Of a stretch of 64,000 bases of DNA, positions 18,124-26,316 are shown piece after piece. The translations under genes were made by a program, and so were the position numbers. Below the pieces are notes generated by a model. It was not told the origin of the DNA and did not search any database. It saw nothing but the letters and a program-made list of their open reading frames with translations. Source of the stretch: Streptomyces violaceoruber (GTDB taxonomy: Bacteria; Actinomycetota; Actinomycetes; Streptomycetales; Streptomycetaceae); NCBI GenBank assembly GCA_000720805.1, contig JODI01000016.1, positions 124,001 through 188,000 on the forward strand. The letters run 5' to 3'. How positions within the stretch are numbered: the stretch's first letter is position 1; each line of letters begins with the position of its first letter.

Positions 18124-18378
18124 ATGCAGAAGCTCAAGAAGGCCGCGGCGGTCGCGCTCATGGTCGGCGGTCTCGGCATGGTCGGTGGCGGTGTCGCCAG
18201 CGCCCACGGTGGCCACGACTACGACGACATCCCGTTCGCTGTCAACAACCTGCAGGTTGTCGACTGCGACCAGGACTTCGATGGTGGAACGGCCTTCGCG
18301 AACCTCCCGATCGCCGGCGGCGACAGCAACACGAACATCGGCAACTTCTGCACGGTGATCGGGTCGATCGACGACTGA
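18124..18378 (+). CDS. Small secreted protein, array member 4
   Basis: 84 residues. ATG at 18124 is chosen over the adjacent ATG at 18121 because spacing from GGAGG then agrees with the other members. It is almost identical to member 2: HGGHDYDDIPFAVNNLQVVDCDQDFDGG, ending GDSNTNIGNFCTVIGSIDD. A hairpin with a short T run follows at 18500-18533. Confidence 0.82.
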   Translation: MQKLKKAAAVALMVGGLGMVGGGVASAHGGHDYDDIPFAVNNLQVVDCDQDFDGGTAFANLPIAGGDSNTNIGNFCTVIGSIDD

Positions 18379-18499
18379 TTGCAGGACCCGAGGGGCGGTG
18401 GGTCTCGTGCCTTCCTGGGACCCGTTCCTCGGTCGCCCCGGATACCCTGATCGATCTCCGCTCGGAGCGTCAGGAAAGACGGGCAGAAATCGCGGAAGA

Positions 18500-18533
18500 G
18501 GGGATGTCGAGGCAGTAGGAGCTCGACATCCCC
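18500..18533 (+). terminator. Terminator after array member 4
   Basis: Perfect 12-bp stem GGGGATGTCGAG/CTCGACATCCCC with a 10-nt loop, followed by TTT. Confidence 0.65.
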
Positions 18534-18596
18534 TTTGCTGCGTTGGTCCAGGTCACCACGTCTGTTGTGACCGCGAGTCAACACCTGGAGATACGG

Positions 18597-18842
18597 GTGC
18601 GCAGGTTCAAGAAGGTCATGCTGGTCACGAGCGTTCTCAGTGGCGTCGGTCTGACGGCGGCCGGGTCCGCACAGGCGGCCTGTGATGATGAGGTGCCCCA
18701 CACCGCCATCGACAATGCGCAGCTTGTGCATTGTGACCAGGAATTCGCATCCCTGGTCACCGTCAATGCGCCGATCACCCTCCTCGGCGACAGCAACTCG
18801 AACATCGGCAACTTCTGCACGGTGATCGGTTCCGAGTCGTGA
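18597..18842 (+). CDS. Small secreted protein, divergent array member 5
   Basis: 81 residues from GTG at 18597 behind GGAG. The signal peptide differs (VRRFKKVMLVTSVLSGVGLTAAGSAQA). The mature part lacks the HGGH start but keeps IDNAQLVHCDQEF and the full ending GDSNSNIGNFCTVIGSES. It has three cysteines, one right at the predicted mature N-terminus. Its leader does not match the shared leader of members 1-4, so it is an older branch of the family. Confidence 0.75.
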   Translation: MRRFKKVMLVTSVLSGVGLTAAGSAQAACDDEVPHTAIDNAQLVHCDQEFASLVTVNAPITLLGDSNSNIGNFCTVIGSES

Positions 18843-18880
18843 GCGGGCGACCTTTCGGGTCGGTCTGAATATTCTCATAC

Positions 18881-18912
18881 AGTCAGCGGTCATCCCCGGA
18901 TGACCGCTGACT
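18881..18912 (+). terminator. Terminator after array member 5
   Basis: Perfect 13-bp stem AGTCAGCGGTCAT/ATGACCGCTGACT with loop CCCCGG, 38 bp after the stop. It closes the five-gene array. Confidence 0.75.
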
Positions 18913-19131
18913 CTCGTTTCCCGGCCTTCTCCTGCCATGGAATCCCTCTCCGACTATCGTCCGATCAGCGCAATTCACATCAGCTGCCGCTCTGGGCCAC
19001 ATGGATGAAATTCGGTGGATAGTAGCCCGGAAGGGTGTCAGCTACTTGATGAGCCATTTCCCGCTGATGCACCATCGGTTCCGTCCATCTGCTGAAGAGG
19101 ATGCGAGTCACACCGGGCCTCGGGAGGAAAT

Positions 19132-19389
19132 GTGAGCAATGCGATCATCTTGCCGCGTTGTCCGGAGACAGGGAAAGCGTCGTTCCCCACTGAATCCGAG
19201 GCGAGGACCTGGCTGGTCAAGCAGCCGCTGTTGGACAGGATCCCCGACCGCATCTACCGATGTTCGAACTGCCGCTACTGGCATTTCACCGGGTCCCACC
19301 ACTGGACCAGCCAGAAAATCAAGTGGCAACGAAACTATGGCAGGCGCGAAGTCGCCCGACGCAACGGCAGGAAGCGAGGGAGGAGCTGA
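19132..19389 (+). CDS. Small basic protein with a Cys/His motif, unknown
   Basis: 85 residues from GTG at 19132 behind GGGAGGAAAT. It has an early lone Cys (LPRCPETGK) and a central RCSNCRYWHFTGSHHW motif, with CxxC and several His that could bind zinc. The tail is very basic (RRNGRKRGRS). There is no signal peptide, so it is probably intracellular and may bind nucleic acid. Base composition here is lower in GC than its surroundings. It stands alone between the secreted array and the LPXTG protein. Confidence 0.65.
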   Translation: MSNAIILPRCPETGKASFPTESEARTWLVKQPLLDRIPDRIYRCSNCRYWHFTGSHHWTSQKIKWQRNYGRREVARRNGRKRGRS

Positions 19390-19533
19390 CGAGCAGTCAG
19401 TGCGCTTCCCCTCTCCCCTCGCAATGGCAGGGAATGTCCCGCGCGCGCAGGGCACCTTCAGCAACAGGACCTCGTGCCCGCCCCGAAGCCCGGGCCGACC
19501 TTTCCTACTTCTTCGACCAGAAAGACGACTAGA

Positions 19534-20346
19534 TTGCGACAGAACCTGAGCAAGGGAATGGCCGTGGCCGGCGCCGCGACGAGCATCCTGTCGCTGTACG
19601 TCATCCCGGCGTTCGCGAGTGCGCACACGGAGGGGCCCCTGGAGGGGCCGCTCGGCGCACTGTCCGGCGCCAGCGCCCCTGACCTGCCGGTGAACGATTC
19701 CGCGAACGCCTGCCCGGCATCCGTCGGAGCGAGCGCCGACCCGTCCGTGGGGAAATCCTGCAACAGCGTTGCCGACTCTCGAGCGGCGCACGGTGCCGCC
19801 CATGCCTCTGCCTCCAAGGGGCCGGACAGCTCCGCCGGTTACGGCGACGACGACAGTGGTTCGGGCGGCGGCGTCGGTCAGATTGACGACCGCGACGGCT
19901 CCGGCGGCGGCGACTCGCTCGGTGGCGTCCTCGGTCCTGGTGACGCCGGGAACCCGCTCGGCGGCGTCCTCGGTCACGGTGACGGTGACGGTGGCGACTG
20001 GGACTACGACGAGCCCGGCCACGGTGGCGGCTGGGACTACGACCCCGGCCAGGGCGAGGAATCCGGCTATGGTGACGGCGGGGACCCGCCGCCCACGACA
20101 CCGCCCACCACGACACCGCCCACCACGGCACCCCCCACCACACCTCCGGCTTCGCCTCCGGCCACCAAGCCCCCGACGAAGACACCGCCTCGGCACACTC
20201 CGCCCACCACGCCCCCGGCGCAGCATCCCACCCTCCCCCAGACCGGCGGCGGTGCGGGGACCGTCGCGGGGACGGGCGTTGCCGCGCTGCTCATCACGGG
20301 CGGCGTAGCCCTGTACCGGCGAGGCCGGACCACTTCGGGTCGGTAG
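19534..20346 (+). CDS. LPXTG-anchored surface protein with a chaplin-like segment
   Basis: 270 residues from TTG at 19534; longer in-frame starts would put extra residues before an obvious signal peptide (RQNLSKGMAVAGAATSILSLYVIPAFASA). Residues about 38-80 (GALSGAS...PVNDSANACPASV...PSVGKSCNS) follow the chaplin pattern of two cysteines and a Pro-x-x-Gly, but the hydrophobic residues that make chaplins assemble are lost. Then come Gly/Asp-rich repeats (GGVLG, GGWDYD), a Pro/Thr-rich wall-spanning region, the sortase motif LPQTG, a hydrophobic helix and an RRGRTTSGR tail. It should be covalently attached to peptidoglycan. A 17-bp hairpin follows. Confidence 0.75.
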   Translation: MRQNLSKGMAVAGAATSILSLYVIPAFASAHTEGPLEGPLGALSGASAPDLPVNDSANACPASVGASADPSVGKSCNSVADSRAAHGAAHASASKGPDSSAGYGDDDSGSGGGVGQIDDRDGSGGGDSLGGVLGPGDAGNPLGGVLGHGDGDGGDWDYDEPGHGGGWDYDPGQGEESGYGDGGDPPPTTPPTTTPPTTAPPTTPPASPPATKPPTKTPPRHTPPTTPPAQHPTLPQTGGGAGTVAGTGVAALLITGGVALYRRGRTTSGR

Positions 20347-20375
20347 GGCTTCCCGTCGGCAGTGCTTCCTTCCGG

Positions 20376-20414
20376 ATGCCGGATGCCGGACGCCTCGCGT
20401 CCGGCATCCGGCAT
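20376..20414. terminator. Bidirectional terminator between converging genes
   Basis: Perfect 17-bp stem (ATGCCGGATGCCGGACG at 20376-20392, complement at 20398-20414) with a 5-nt loop. It lies between the LPXTG gene and the convergent FAD oxidoreductase gene and serves both. Confidence 0.8.
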
Positions 20415-20420
20415 CTCACG

Positions 20421-21686
20421 TCAGCCGCCTGCCCGCGACGGTGCCTCCGCGGGTTCCCGGACCGCCGGCACCGGGATCGTCCCGGTGGGCGGAGTGGTGC
20501 GCAACCTGTGGCGTACCCCTCGTACGAGCGTCTTCGCCGTGAAGCCCGCGCCCTGGACGAAGCGCATGGCCGGCCCGAACGCGGAAGCGGTCATCAGGCC
20601 CGCGAGGAACAGTCCCGGGTGTGAGGACTCGAAGTCCCGCCCGACCGCGGGGGAGCCGTCGGCCGCCCTCACCAGGCTTGCGCGCAGTTCGTCGGAGAGC
20701 AGGGCGAGGCGCTCCGGGGTCGCCCGGAACCCCGTGGCCGCGATGACGTGTTCGGTCTCCAGGGAGAGCGGCTCCCCGCTCCGGCTCGCCGTCTCCAGCC
20801 GTACGCCGCCCGGGATCGGACGGGCCGCGGCGATCTCGTGGCCGAGCAGCACCTCCACCGCCGGCTCGACCCGGTCGCGTACCCACCAGGCGCCCGCCGG
20901 GCCCAGGGCGGTGGCCGCGATGCGGGCTCGGGTGGGCTCGGGCAGGCGGCGGAAGAGGCCGGGGCGTTCGGCGTAGAACCAGTTGCGCCAGCCGCAGCCG
21001 AGCCCGCTGTGCGGGGCGCGGGCCGACTGCCACACGGGGCGCCGCAAGGGGGGCGGCACATCGTTCCAGCACAGTTGGCCGGCCCGGGCCAGGACGCGTA
21101 CGCGCGTGCCCTGTTCGGCGAGGAGCGCCGCGGTCTCCAGGGCCGCCTGGCCGCCGCCGATCACCGTGACGTCCCTGCCCCGGAAGCGGCCGAGGTCACT
21201 GTGGTGACTGCTGTGCGAGACGAGGGAGGGGTGCAGGCCGTGCAGGGGGGACGGCACCTCCACGAAGGGCATGACGCCGACCGCCAGGGCCACCGTCCGG
21301 GCACGCAACACCTCTCCGTCCTCCGTGACCGCCTCGAAGCCGGCCGGGCGGGCCGTCACCCGGCTCACCATCCGCTCGTCCACCCCGGGTACGGCGTGGT
21401 GCGCGAACCACAGACCGTACGCGGCGAACTCCTCCACCGGGATCGGCTGCGCGTGACGCGCGGTCAGGCCCTGGGTCGCGCAGTACGCGTCCAGTCTCCA
21501 ACGCCCCGCGGGATCGGCGAGGTTGGAGGCCCAGGGTTCCGACTTCAGGAACATGCCACCGGGCATGTGGTCCCGCCAGGACGCCATGGGCCGCCCGAGG
21601 ACGCGCAGGTTCAGCCCGGCGGCCGCGGCATGGGAGGCGATGGACAGGCCGTACGGGCCGGCTCCCACCACCAGCAGGTCGTACAT
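20421..21686 (-). CDS. FAD/NAD(P)-dependent oxidoreductase (flavin monooxygenase-like)
   Basis: 421 residues. The N-terminal FAD dinucleotide fold is VVGAGPYGLSIASHAAAAG; the second, NADPH-type Rossmann motif is VTVIGGGQAALETAALLAEQG near residue 175; and the typical late ATGFR appears in VIAATGFRATPERL. This arrangement matches N-hydroxylating and flavin-containing monooxygenase-like proteins. Its ATG overlaps the stop of the upstream ATP-grasp gene (TGATG), so both are co-translated and probably act on the same small molecule or surface group. The substrate is unknown. Confidence 0.82.
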   Translation of the reverse strand: MYDLLVVGAGPYGLSIASHAAAAGLNLRVLGRPMASWRDHMPGGMFLKSEPWASNLADPAGRWRLDAYCATQGLTARHAQPIPVEEFAAYGLWFAHHAVPGVDERMVSRVTARPAGFEAVTEDGEVLRARTVALAVGVMPFVEVPSPLHGLHPSLVSHSSHHSDLGRFRGRDVTVIGGGQAALETAALLAEQGTRVRVLARAGQLCWNDVPPPLRRPVWQSARAPHSGLGCGWRNWFYAERPGLFRRLPEPTRARIAATALGPAGAWWVRDRVEPAVEVLLGHEIAAARPIPGGVRLETASRSGEPLSLETEHVIAATGFRATPERLALLSDELRASLVRAADGSPAVGRDFESSHPGLFLAGLMTASAFGPAMRFVQGAGFTAKTLVRGVRHRLRTTPPTGTIPVPAVREPAEAPSRAGG

Positions 21687-22945
21687 CAGCAGCTACTCGC
21701 TCTCTCGTCGTCGGTCGGGTTCGGCGCGGCCGCCTGGCGGACCACGCGTGTCGGTGCGGGTGCCGTCGTGGCCGCACTCAGCCGCTGCCGCAGCCGATGG
21801 GACACATGGCGGCACCACAGGGTCCACATCGCCCGGCCGGGAGCCGGGTCGTCCGAGGCGTACCAGGCCAGCTCACGGCCGTGGCGCGCCGACCGCAGCG
21901 TGGCGAGCGGCGCGTAGTTCTCCACCACGAACACCCGCCCCGCCCGCGGTGAGCCCTCCGGCACGGGACGCTGCGTCAGGTCGAGGTGCAACGCGCGTAC
22001 GACGTCCACGCCGGAGGTGTCGGTGAAGAGCCGGAACTGGGCGCCGGGACGGGGGTTGAAGTCGAGCAGGTGGTAGCGGCCCGACGTGCCGCAGCGGCGG
22101 AAGTCGAGGTCGAAGATGCCGCGGTAGCCCAGCTCCCGGGTTAGCCGTTCCGCGAGCGCCCGCACCTGCGGGTTGGGCGTCCAGCAGCCGACCGCCGTCA
22201 GGCCCGCCCCGCGCGGCCAGGCCCGCTGCTTGCGGCCCGGGCCACCCGCGCGCACGGCGCTGGAGCGGTCCGCGTATCCGTGGAAGAACCAGTCGCGGTC
22301 CGGGCCCGGCGGCAGATGCGCCTGCAGCAGCAGCGGACTGCCGGCCTCCTCGGTGCGCAGATACAACTGCCGGGCCTGCCACGCCGACTTCACCAGCACC
22401 GTGCTGCGCAGCCCGCTGCCGTCCGGCACCAGCCAGGGCCTGCTCCACTTCGCCACCACCGGCAGTCCCAGGCGCGTGGCGGCCTCGGCGGCCTGCGCCG
22501 GACTGTCCGGAACCACCGTCACCGGGTGCGGGATGCCCGCGGAGGCACAGACGGCGGCCAGTTCGGCCTTGTCGGCGACGCGTTCGGGCAGTGCGCCGGG
22601 TCCGGCGGGCAGCAGATAGGACGGTGTGAGTTCCTCACGCATGCGGCTCACGGCGATGGCGCTCGCGTCGTCCATCGGGATCAGGACGGCGGGACGGGCG
22701 ATCCGGGTGGCCACCCGGAGCAGCACCGCGGCGATCTCGCGGGCAGACGCCCCGGGTGGCGGCGGGGGATGCATCTGGTGCGCGAAACGCGATCTGGCGA
22801 CGGGACTTCCCGCCGCGTCGGCGACCACATGCACTTCCACTCCCGCTCTGCCCAGCGAGCGCACGGCTCCGAGCGTTCCGTGGTGAAAGGGATTCCGGTC
22901 GATCCGCAGCAGAACGGCGGGGACACGGGTGTCGAGCAGTGACAT
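21686..22945 (-). CDS. ATP-grasp domain protein (carboxylate-amine ligase type)
   Basis: 419 residues from ATG at 22945 (MSLLDTRVPAVLLRIDRN); an upstream in-frame extension is unlikely. A pre-ATP-grasp Rossmann part (residues 1-110) precedes the ATP-grasp core with ADKAELAAVCASAGIPHP, LPVVAKWSRPWL, the acidic metal pair in GIFDLDFRRC and LLDFNPRPGAQFRLF. Such enzymes form acyl-phosphate intermediates and ligate a carboxylate to an amine or similar nucleophile. It forms an operon with the FAD oxidoreductase. It is divergent from the GH26-like gene across about 175 bp, beside the exopolysaccharide locus. Confidence 0.82.
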   Translation of the reverse strand: MSLLDTRVPAVLLRIDRNPFHHGTLGAVRSLGRAGVEVHVVADAAGSPVARSRFAHQMHPPPPPGASAREIAAVLLRVATRIARPAVLIPMDDASAIAVSRMREELTPSYLLPAGPGALPERVADKAELAAVCASAGIPHPVTVVPDSPAQAAEAATRLGLPVVAKWSRPWLVPDGSGLRSTVLVKSAWQARQLYLRTEEAGSPLLLQAHLPPGPDRDWFFHGYADRSSAVRAGGPGRKQRAWPRGAGLTAVGCWTPNPQVRALAERLTRELGYRGIFDLDFRRCGTSGRYHLLDFNPRPGAQFRLFTDTSGVDVVRALHLDLTQRPVPEGSPRAGRVFVVENYAPLATLRSARHGRELAWYASDDPAPGRAMWTLWCRHVSHRLRQRLSAATTAPAPTRVVRQAAAPNPTDDERASSC

Positions 22946-23120
22946 GGACGGTCTTTCCTTGGGTCGGCTCACCCGGGCGGGCGAGCGAGTCACTCGAAGG
23001 CCGTAGGGCCGGTGGCGCCATGTCATTTCATGTGACTGACTGCATGTGACAGAGCGTCAGCATTGCGTGACGAGACGTCAGCAGTGCGAAGGACGACCAA
23101 GAGTGGAGAGAGGAGCAGGC

Positions 23121-24524
23121 ATGGCCCCACAGCAGTGTCGTGCCCGGGCCGGACGGCCGGCGGTCATCGCGGTGGCGGTCGCCGTCTTCGTCACGCTGGT
23201 GTCCGGCCCAGGTTTCGTGGCGGCGGCGGTGAGCTTCCCCGATCCTCCCGCCCCGACACCGGCCACTCCGGCACCGGCCGCCCCGCTGCCGAAAGCTCCC
23301 ACACCGACCCCGGTCACGCCGTCCACGGAATCGGCGCAACCGCAGGAAGCCACGGTCACTCCCGTCCCCACGACCGCGTTCGGCTCCGTGCCGCCGTCCC
23401 CGTTCGGCTCCGTGCCGCCGACGCCGTCCACCCTCGGGCCGACGACCGCGCCGTCCGCGAAGGAGAATCCGGCCTTCGGGGCCTTCCTCGGTTCCGGAGC
23501 CCTCGGTGTGGCCCGCATGGAGGAGTTCAGCGACTGGCTGGGCGGGGCCGACCTGCGCGTCGGCCACACCTACCTGCCGGGTGACAGCTGGAGCAACATC
23601 GAAGGTGCCTCCGAGGTCCTCGACCCGTGGGCGCGTTGGCGCAGGGACCGGGACGACCGGATGCTCGTCCTCAACGTGCCCCTGCAGGAGCGCAACGAGC
23701 ACCCCGTCTCCGACGCCCAGGTCCGGCTGTTGCTGCGGCAGGGCGCGGCCGGCGAGTTCGACCACCACTTCCGCGCCCTCGCCGAGAAGCTGGTCGCGCT
23801 GAAGGTGCCGGACACGATCCTGGTGCTCGGCTGGGAGATGAACGGCACGACGTACGCCCATCGCTGCGGGCCGGACCCGGAGGCCTGGAAGACGTACTGG
23901 AACAGGGTCGTCACCACGATGCGTTCGGTGCCGGGCCAGCAATTCCGGTTCGACTTCACTCCGAGCCGCGGCCGGGACGCCGTCCCGTGGACGAGGTGTT
24001 ATCCGGGAGACGACACGGTCGACATCATCGGCATGGACACCTACGACCAGCCGGAGGGCCTCTCGTTCGCCGAGCAGATCACAGAGCCCTACGGACTCCA
24101 GGCACACGTGGACTTCGCGAAAATGCACAACAAGCCCATCTCCTACGCCGAGTGGGGGCTCTTCCGCAATGGTGACAACGCCGTCTACATGCTGGGCATG
24201 CTCGCCTGGATCGCCATGCACAAGCCGGTGTACAACACGCTGGCCGACTACTGCCCGCACGGTGTCTGGCAGTGCGCGGCCAACCCCATGTCCTCTCGGA
24301 TCTACCGTGCGATCCTCTCCGCCCGCACCGAGGAACCGGCCGAGCCGGAAGTCCCCTTCACGCCGGAAGTCCCCTTCACGCAGCCCACGCCGAACCCGTC
24401 CACCCCGGCCGTCACGCAGCGGCGCCCGGCACGCTGTTCGCCGCTGCACCTCGGCGACCGGGTGGAGCACTGGCTCGGGGGAAAGCTGTGCCTGCGCCTC
24501 GCATGGTGGTCGCGCACCCGATGA
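23121..24524 (+). CDS. Secreted GH26-like glycoside hydrolase
   Basis: 467 residues from ATG at 23121, nine bases after AGGAG. A signal/anchor helix (about 12-33) is followed by an 80-residue Pro/Thr/Ser linker that includes a duplicated FGSVPPSP/FGSVPPTP. The catalytic barrel (about 120-400) has the expected acid/base Glu239 in VLGWEMNG and nucleophile Glu344 in SYAEWGLF, the spacing seen in GH26-type mannanases and exopolysaccharide hydrolases. The C-terminus has a doubled EVPFTPEVPFTQ and a short Cys pair. It converges on the exopolysaccharide operon, so a role in trimming or releasing that polymer is likely; this is inference. Confidence 0.78.
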   Translation: MAPQQCRARAGRPAVIAVAVAVFVTLVSGPGFVAAAVSFPDPPAPTPATPAPAAPLPKAPTPTPVTPSTESAQPQEATVTPVPTTAFGSVPPSPFGSVPPTPSTLGPTTAPSAKENPAFGAFLGSGALGVARMEEFSDWLGGADLRVGHTYLPGDSWSNIEGASEVLDPWARWRRDRDDRMLVLNVPLQERNEHPVSDAQVRLLLRQGAAGEFDHHFRALAEKLVALKVPDTILVLGWEMNGTTYAHRCGPDPEAWKTYWNRVVTTMRSVPGQQFRFDFTPSRGRDAVPWTRCYPGDDTVDIIGMDTYDQPEGLSFAEQITEPYGLQAHVDFAKMHNKPISYAEWGLFRNGDNAVYMLGMLAWIAMHKPVYNTLADYCPHGVWQCAANPMSSRIYRAILSARTEEPAEPEVPFTPEVPFTQPTPNPSTPAVTQRRPARCSPLHLGDRVEHWLGGKLCLRLAWWSRTR

Positions 24525-24538
24525 CGGCCGTCGGCGGC

Positions 24539-25651
24539 TCATGAGGCGGGGCCGCGGCCACCGGGGCGCGGCGGGAGGCGGCGCAGTACGTCTTTGCCGT
24601 TCCGCCGTGCGACCGTGCCCCAGAGCACCGCCGACATCAGCGGGGCCGTGCGCCGGCGGGCCAACAGCAGACGCTGGTTGACCACCGGTCGGGGCCGCCA
24701 GTGGTGCTTGTAGGGTTCGTTGCCGCGCAGCAGGCTCAGCGTGCCCAGGTCACCGGTACCCGTGTGCTCGGCGCACGCGTCGAGGAGCATCACCGCCACG
24801 TCCGCCTTGCGTTCCCGCAGGCTCGGGTGGGCCCCGTACAGATAGCCGCCCACGAGCCGGCGTGACCGCAGGGTCACGTCCACGGCCACCACGTCACCGC
24901 CGAGCCGGAACTCGGTGACCACCGCGTCGCCGGAGCGCACCATCGGCTCCACGGAACGCACCAGATGTTCGCAGAAACGGGTACGCAGATGCTCCGTCGT
25001 CACCTTCCGTCCCTGCCACTGCAGCCGGTGCAGCTCCACCAGCCGCCGCAGCGCAGCGGTCACCTCGTCCGGCCGTACGACATGCCGCTCCACACCGAGC
25101 GACTTCAGTCTGCGCAGCTTGGCGCGCACCCGCTGGGCCCCGCGGGACGGCAGCCGGGACACCAGCGCGTCCATGGGCGCGGCCGGCAGCTCCAGGCACA
25201 GCGAGTCCCGCACCCGACGGCGCGGACCGGTCCAGCGGTCGTAGACGTGCTCGACCGCGCCCCCCGGCCGCACCTCGCGGAAGTCGATCAGCGCGGTGCG
25301 GGCGGCGGCCGACAGCGCCTCGGTGAGCGCGGCTGCCGCGCGGTCCGCCCGCTCGTCGTCGATGAGCACATCCCCGTAGTCGGAGATCACCCCGCCGAGG
25401 GGTACCAGGGTGGGCACCGGACCGCGCCGGAGCATCAGGGGCGCGGCGGCGACGAGTTCGGCGCCCTCGCGCACCAGCACCAGCCGCAGCCGGCCGGGCC
25501 TGCCGTACGACAGCCACCACGAGTGCAGCCAGGCGTGGTTCTGGAACGGGGTGGCCGCACCGCACCGCTCGTACAGCCGCCCCCATTGCGGGGCCAGCTC
25601 GGCGAACACGGGCGCTTCGGTGACGATTTCCGTCGTGTACGCCGTTGTCAC
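24539..25651 (-). CDS. GNAT/FemAB-like acyltransferase (CelD/BcsL type) of the exopolysaccharide operon
   Basis: 370 residues from GTG at 25651, overlapping the Wzz-like stop by 4 bp. The protein has the twin-GNAT arrangement of CelD/FemAB-like acetyltransferases: FQNHAWLHSWWLSYGRPGRLRLVLVREG in the first half, and a second GNAT core with VAVDVTLRSRRLVGGYLYGAHPSLRERKADVAVMLLDACAEH and LLRGNEPYKHHW. Such proteins are common last genes in exopolysaccharide clusters and are thought to acylate the sugar polymer or a precursor. Cytoplasmic; no transmembrane helix. Exact donor and acceptor are unknown. Confidence 0.78.
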   Translation of the reverse strand: MTTAYTTEIVTEAPVFAELAPQWGRLYERCGAATPFQNHAWLHSWWLSYGRPGRLRLVLVREGAELVAAAPLMLRRGPVPTLVPLGGVISDYGDVLIDDERADRAAAALTEALSAAARTALIDFREVRPGGAVEHVYDRWTGPRRRVRDSLCLELPAAPMDALVSRLPSRGAQRVRAKLRRLKSLGVERHVVRPDEVTAALRRLVELHRLQWQGRKVTTEHLRTRFCEHLVRSVEPMVRSGDAVVTEFRLGGDVVAVDVTLRSRRLVGGYLYGAHPSLRERKADVAVMLLDACAEHTGTGDLGTLSLLRGNEPYKHHWRPRPVVNQRLLLARRRTAPLMSAVLWGTVARRNGKDVLRRLPPRPGGRGPAS

Positions 25652-26316
25652 AGCTGTCCGTGCACGTCGGCGGCGGGGGCCGGAACGGGCACCGGGGCGG
25701 GGTGGACGGTGTCGTGCTCCCAGGTTCTGGTCCGCCTCGGCCGGACGAGCAGAATCAGTCCGCCGAGCAGGCCGCCCGCGCTGGTGCCGACCAGCAGGGT
25801 GACCTTCGGTGACGGGGACGACGGCTCGGTCGGCCGCACGGCCCGTGAGAACTGGAGGAGTTGGACGCGGGTGCTGCCCTTGGTGGCGTTCGCGTGCACG
25901 GTCAGCGCGCCGGCGACGGCGTTGGCCATGCGGGCGGCGGCACCGGGGCGCCGCGAGGTGGCCGAGACGGCGATCATCGGGGCGTCCGGAGAGGTCGCCG
26001 TCCGCACGCTCCGCTGCAGCGTCCGCACCGGCACGTCCGCCTTCACCTGCGCGTCCCCGAGCACCGCGAGCTGCGTGGCGGTCCGGCCGTACGCCTGCGC
26101 GAAGCCGAGCGCGGTGGCCGGGTCGGACTGCTCGGTGGGTACCGCGACGACATAGCTGGTGGCCGTGTACGCCGGGGGCCTCAGCTGGCTGTAGGCGACG
26201 CCGGCCAGGCCGCCGACGAGCGTGCAGAACGTGAGCAGCGCCCAGGGCAGCAGCGCGGCCGCGAAGCGGGCCAGGCGCCCGGAACGCCGGGGGAGTGGGG
26301 TGGGGTGGTCGGTCAT
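25648..26316 (-). CDS. Wzz/YveK-type chain-length co-polymerase
   Basis: 222 residues with two membrane helices, about 22-45 (LLPWALLTFCTLVGGLAGVAYS) and 170-192 (VTLLVGTSAGGLLGGLILLV), enclosing an extracytoplasmic domain. The Pro-Ser-Pro-Ser-Pro stretch before the second helix is typical. There is no Walker motif, so no fused BY-kinase is present. It should set polymer length together with the Wzy polymerase. ATG overlaps the upstream glycosyltransferase stop by 4 bp. Confidence 0.8.
   Translation of the reverse strand: MTDHPTPLPRRSGRLARFAAALLPWALLTFCTLVGGLAGVAYSQLRPPAYTATSYVVAVPTEQSDPATALGFAQAYGRTATQLAVLGDAQVKADVPVRTLQRSVRTATSPDAPMIAVSATSRRPGAAARMANAVAGALTVHANATKGSTRVQLLQFSRAVRPTEPSSPSPKVTLLVGTSAGGLLGGLILLVRPRRTRTWEHDTVHPAPVPVPAPAADVHGQL

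Noticed and set aside
16417..18842. The five small secreted genes considered as chaplins or rodlins
   Set aside because: They lack the chaplin hydrophobic core and Cys pattern and the rodlin conserved regions; only size, secretion and map position are similar.
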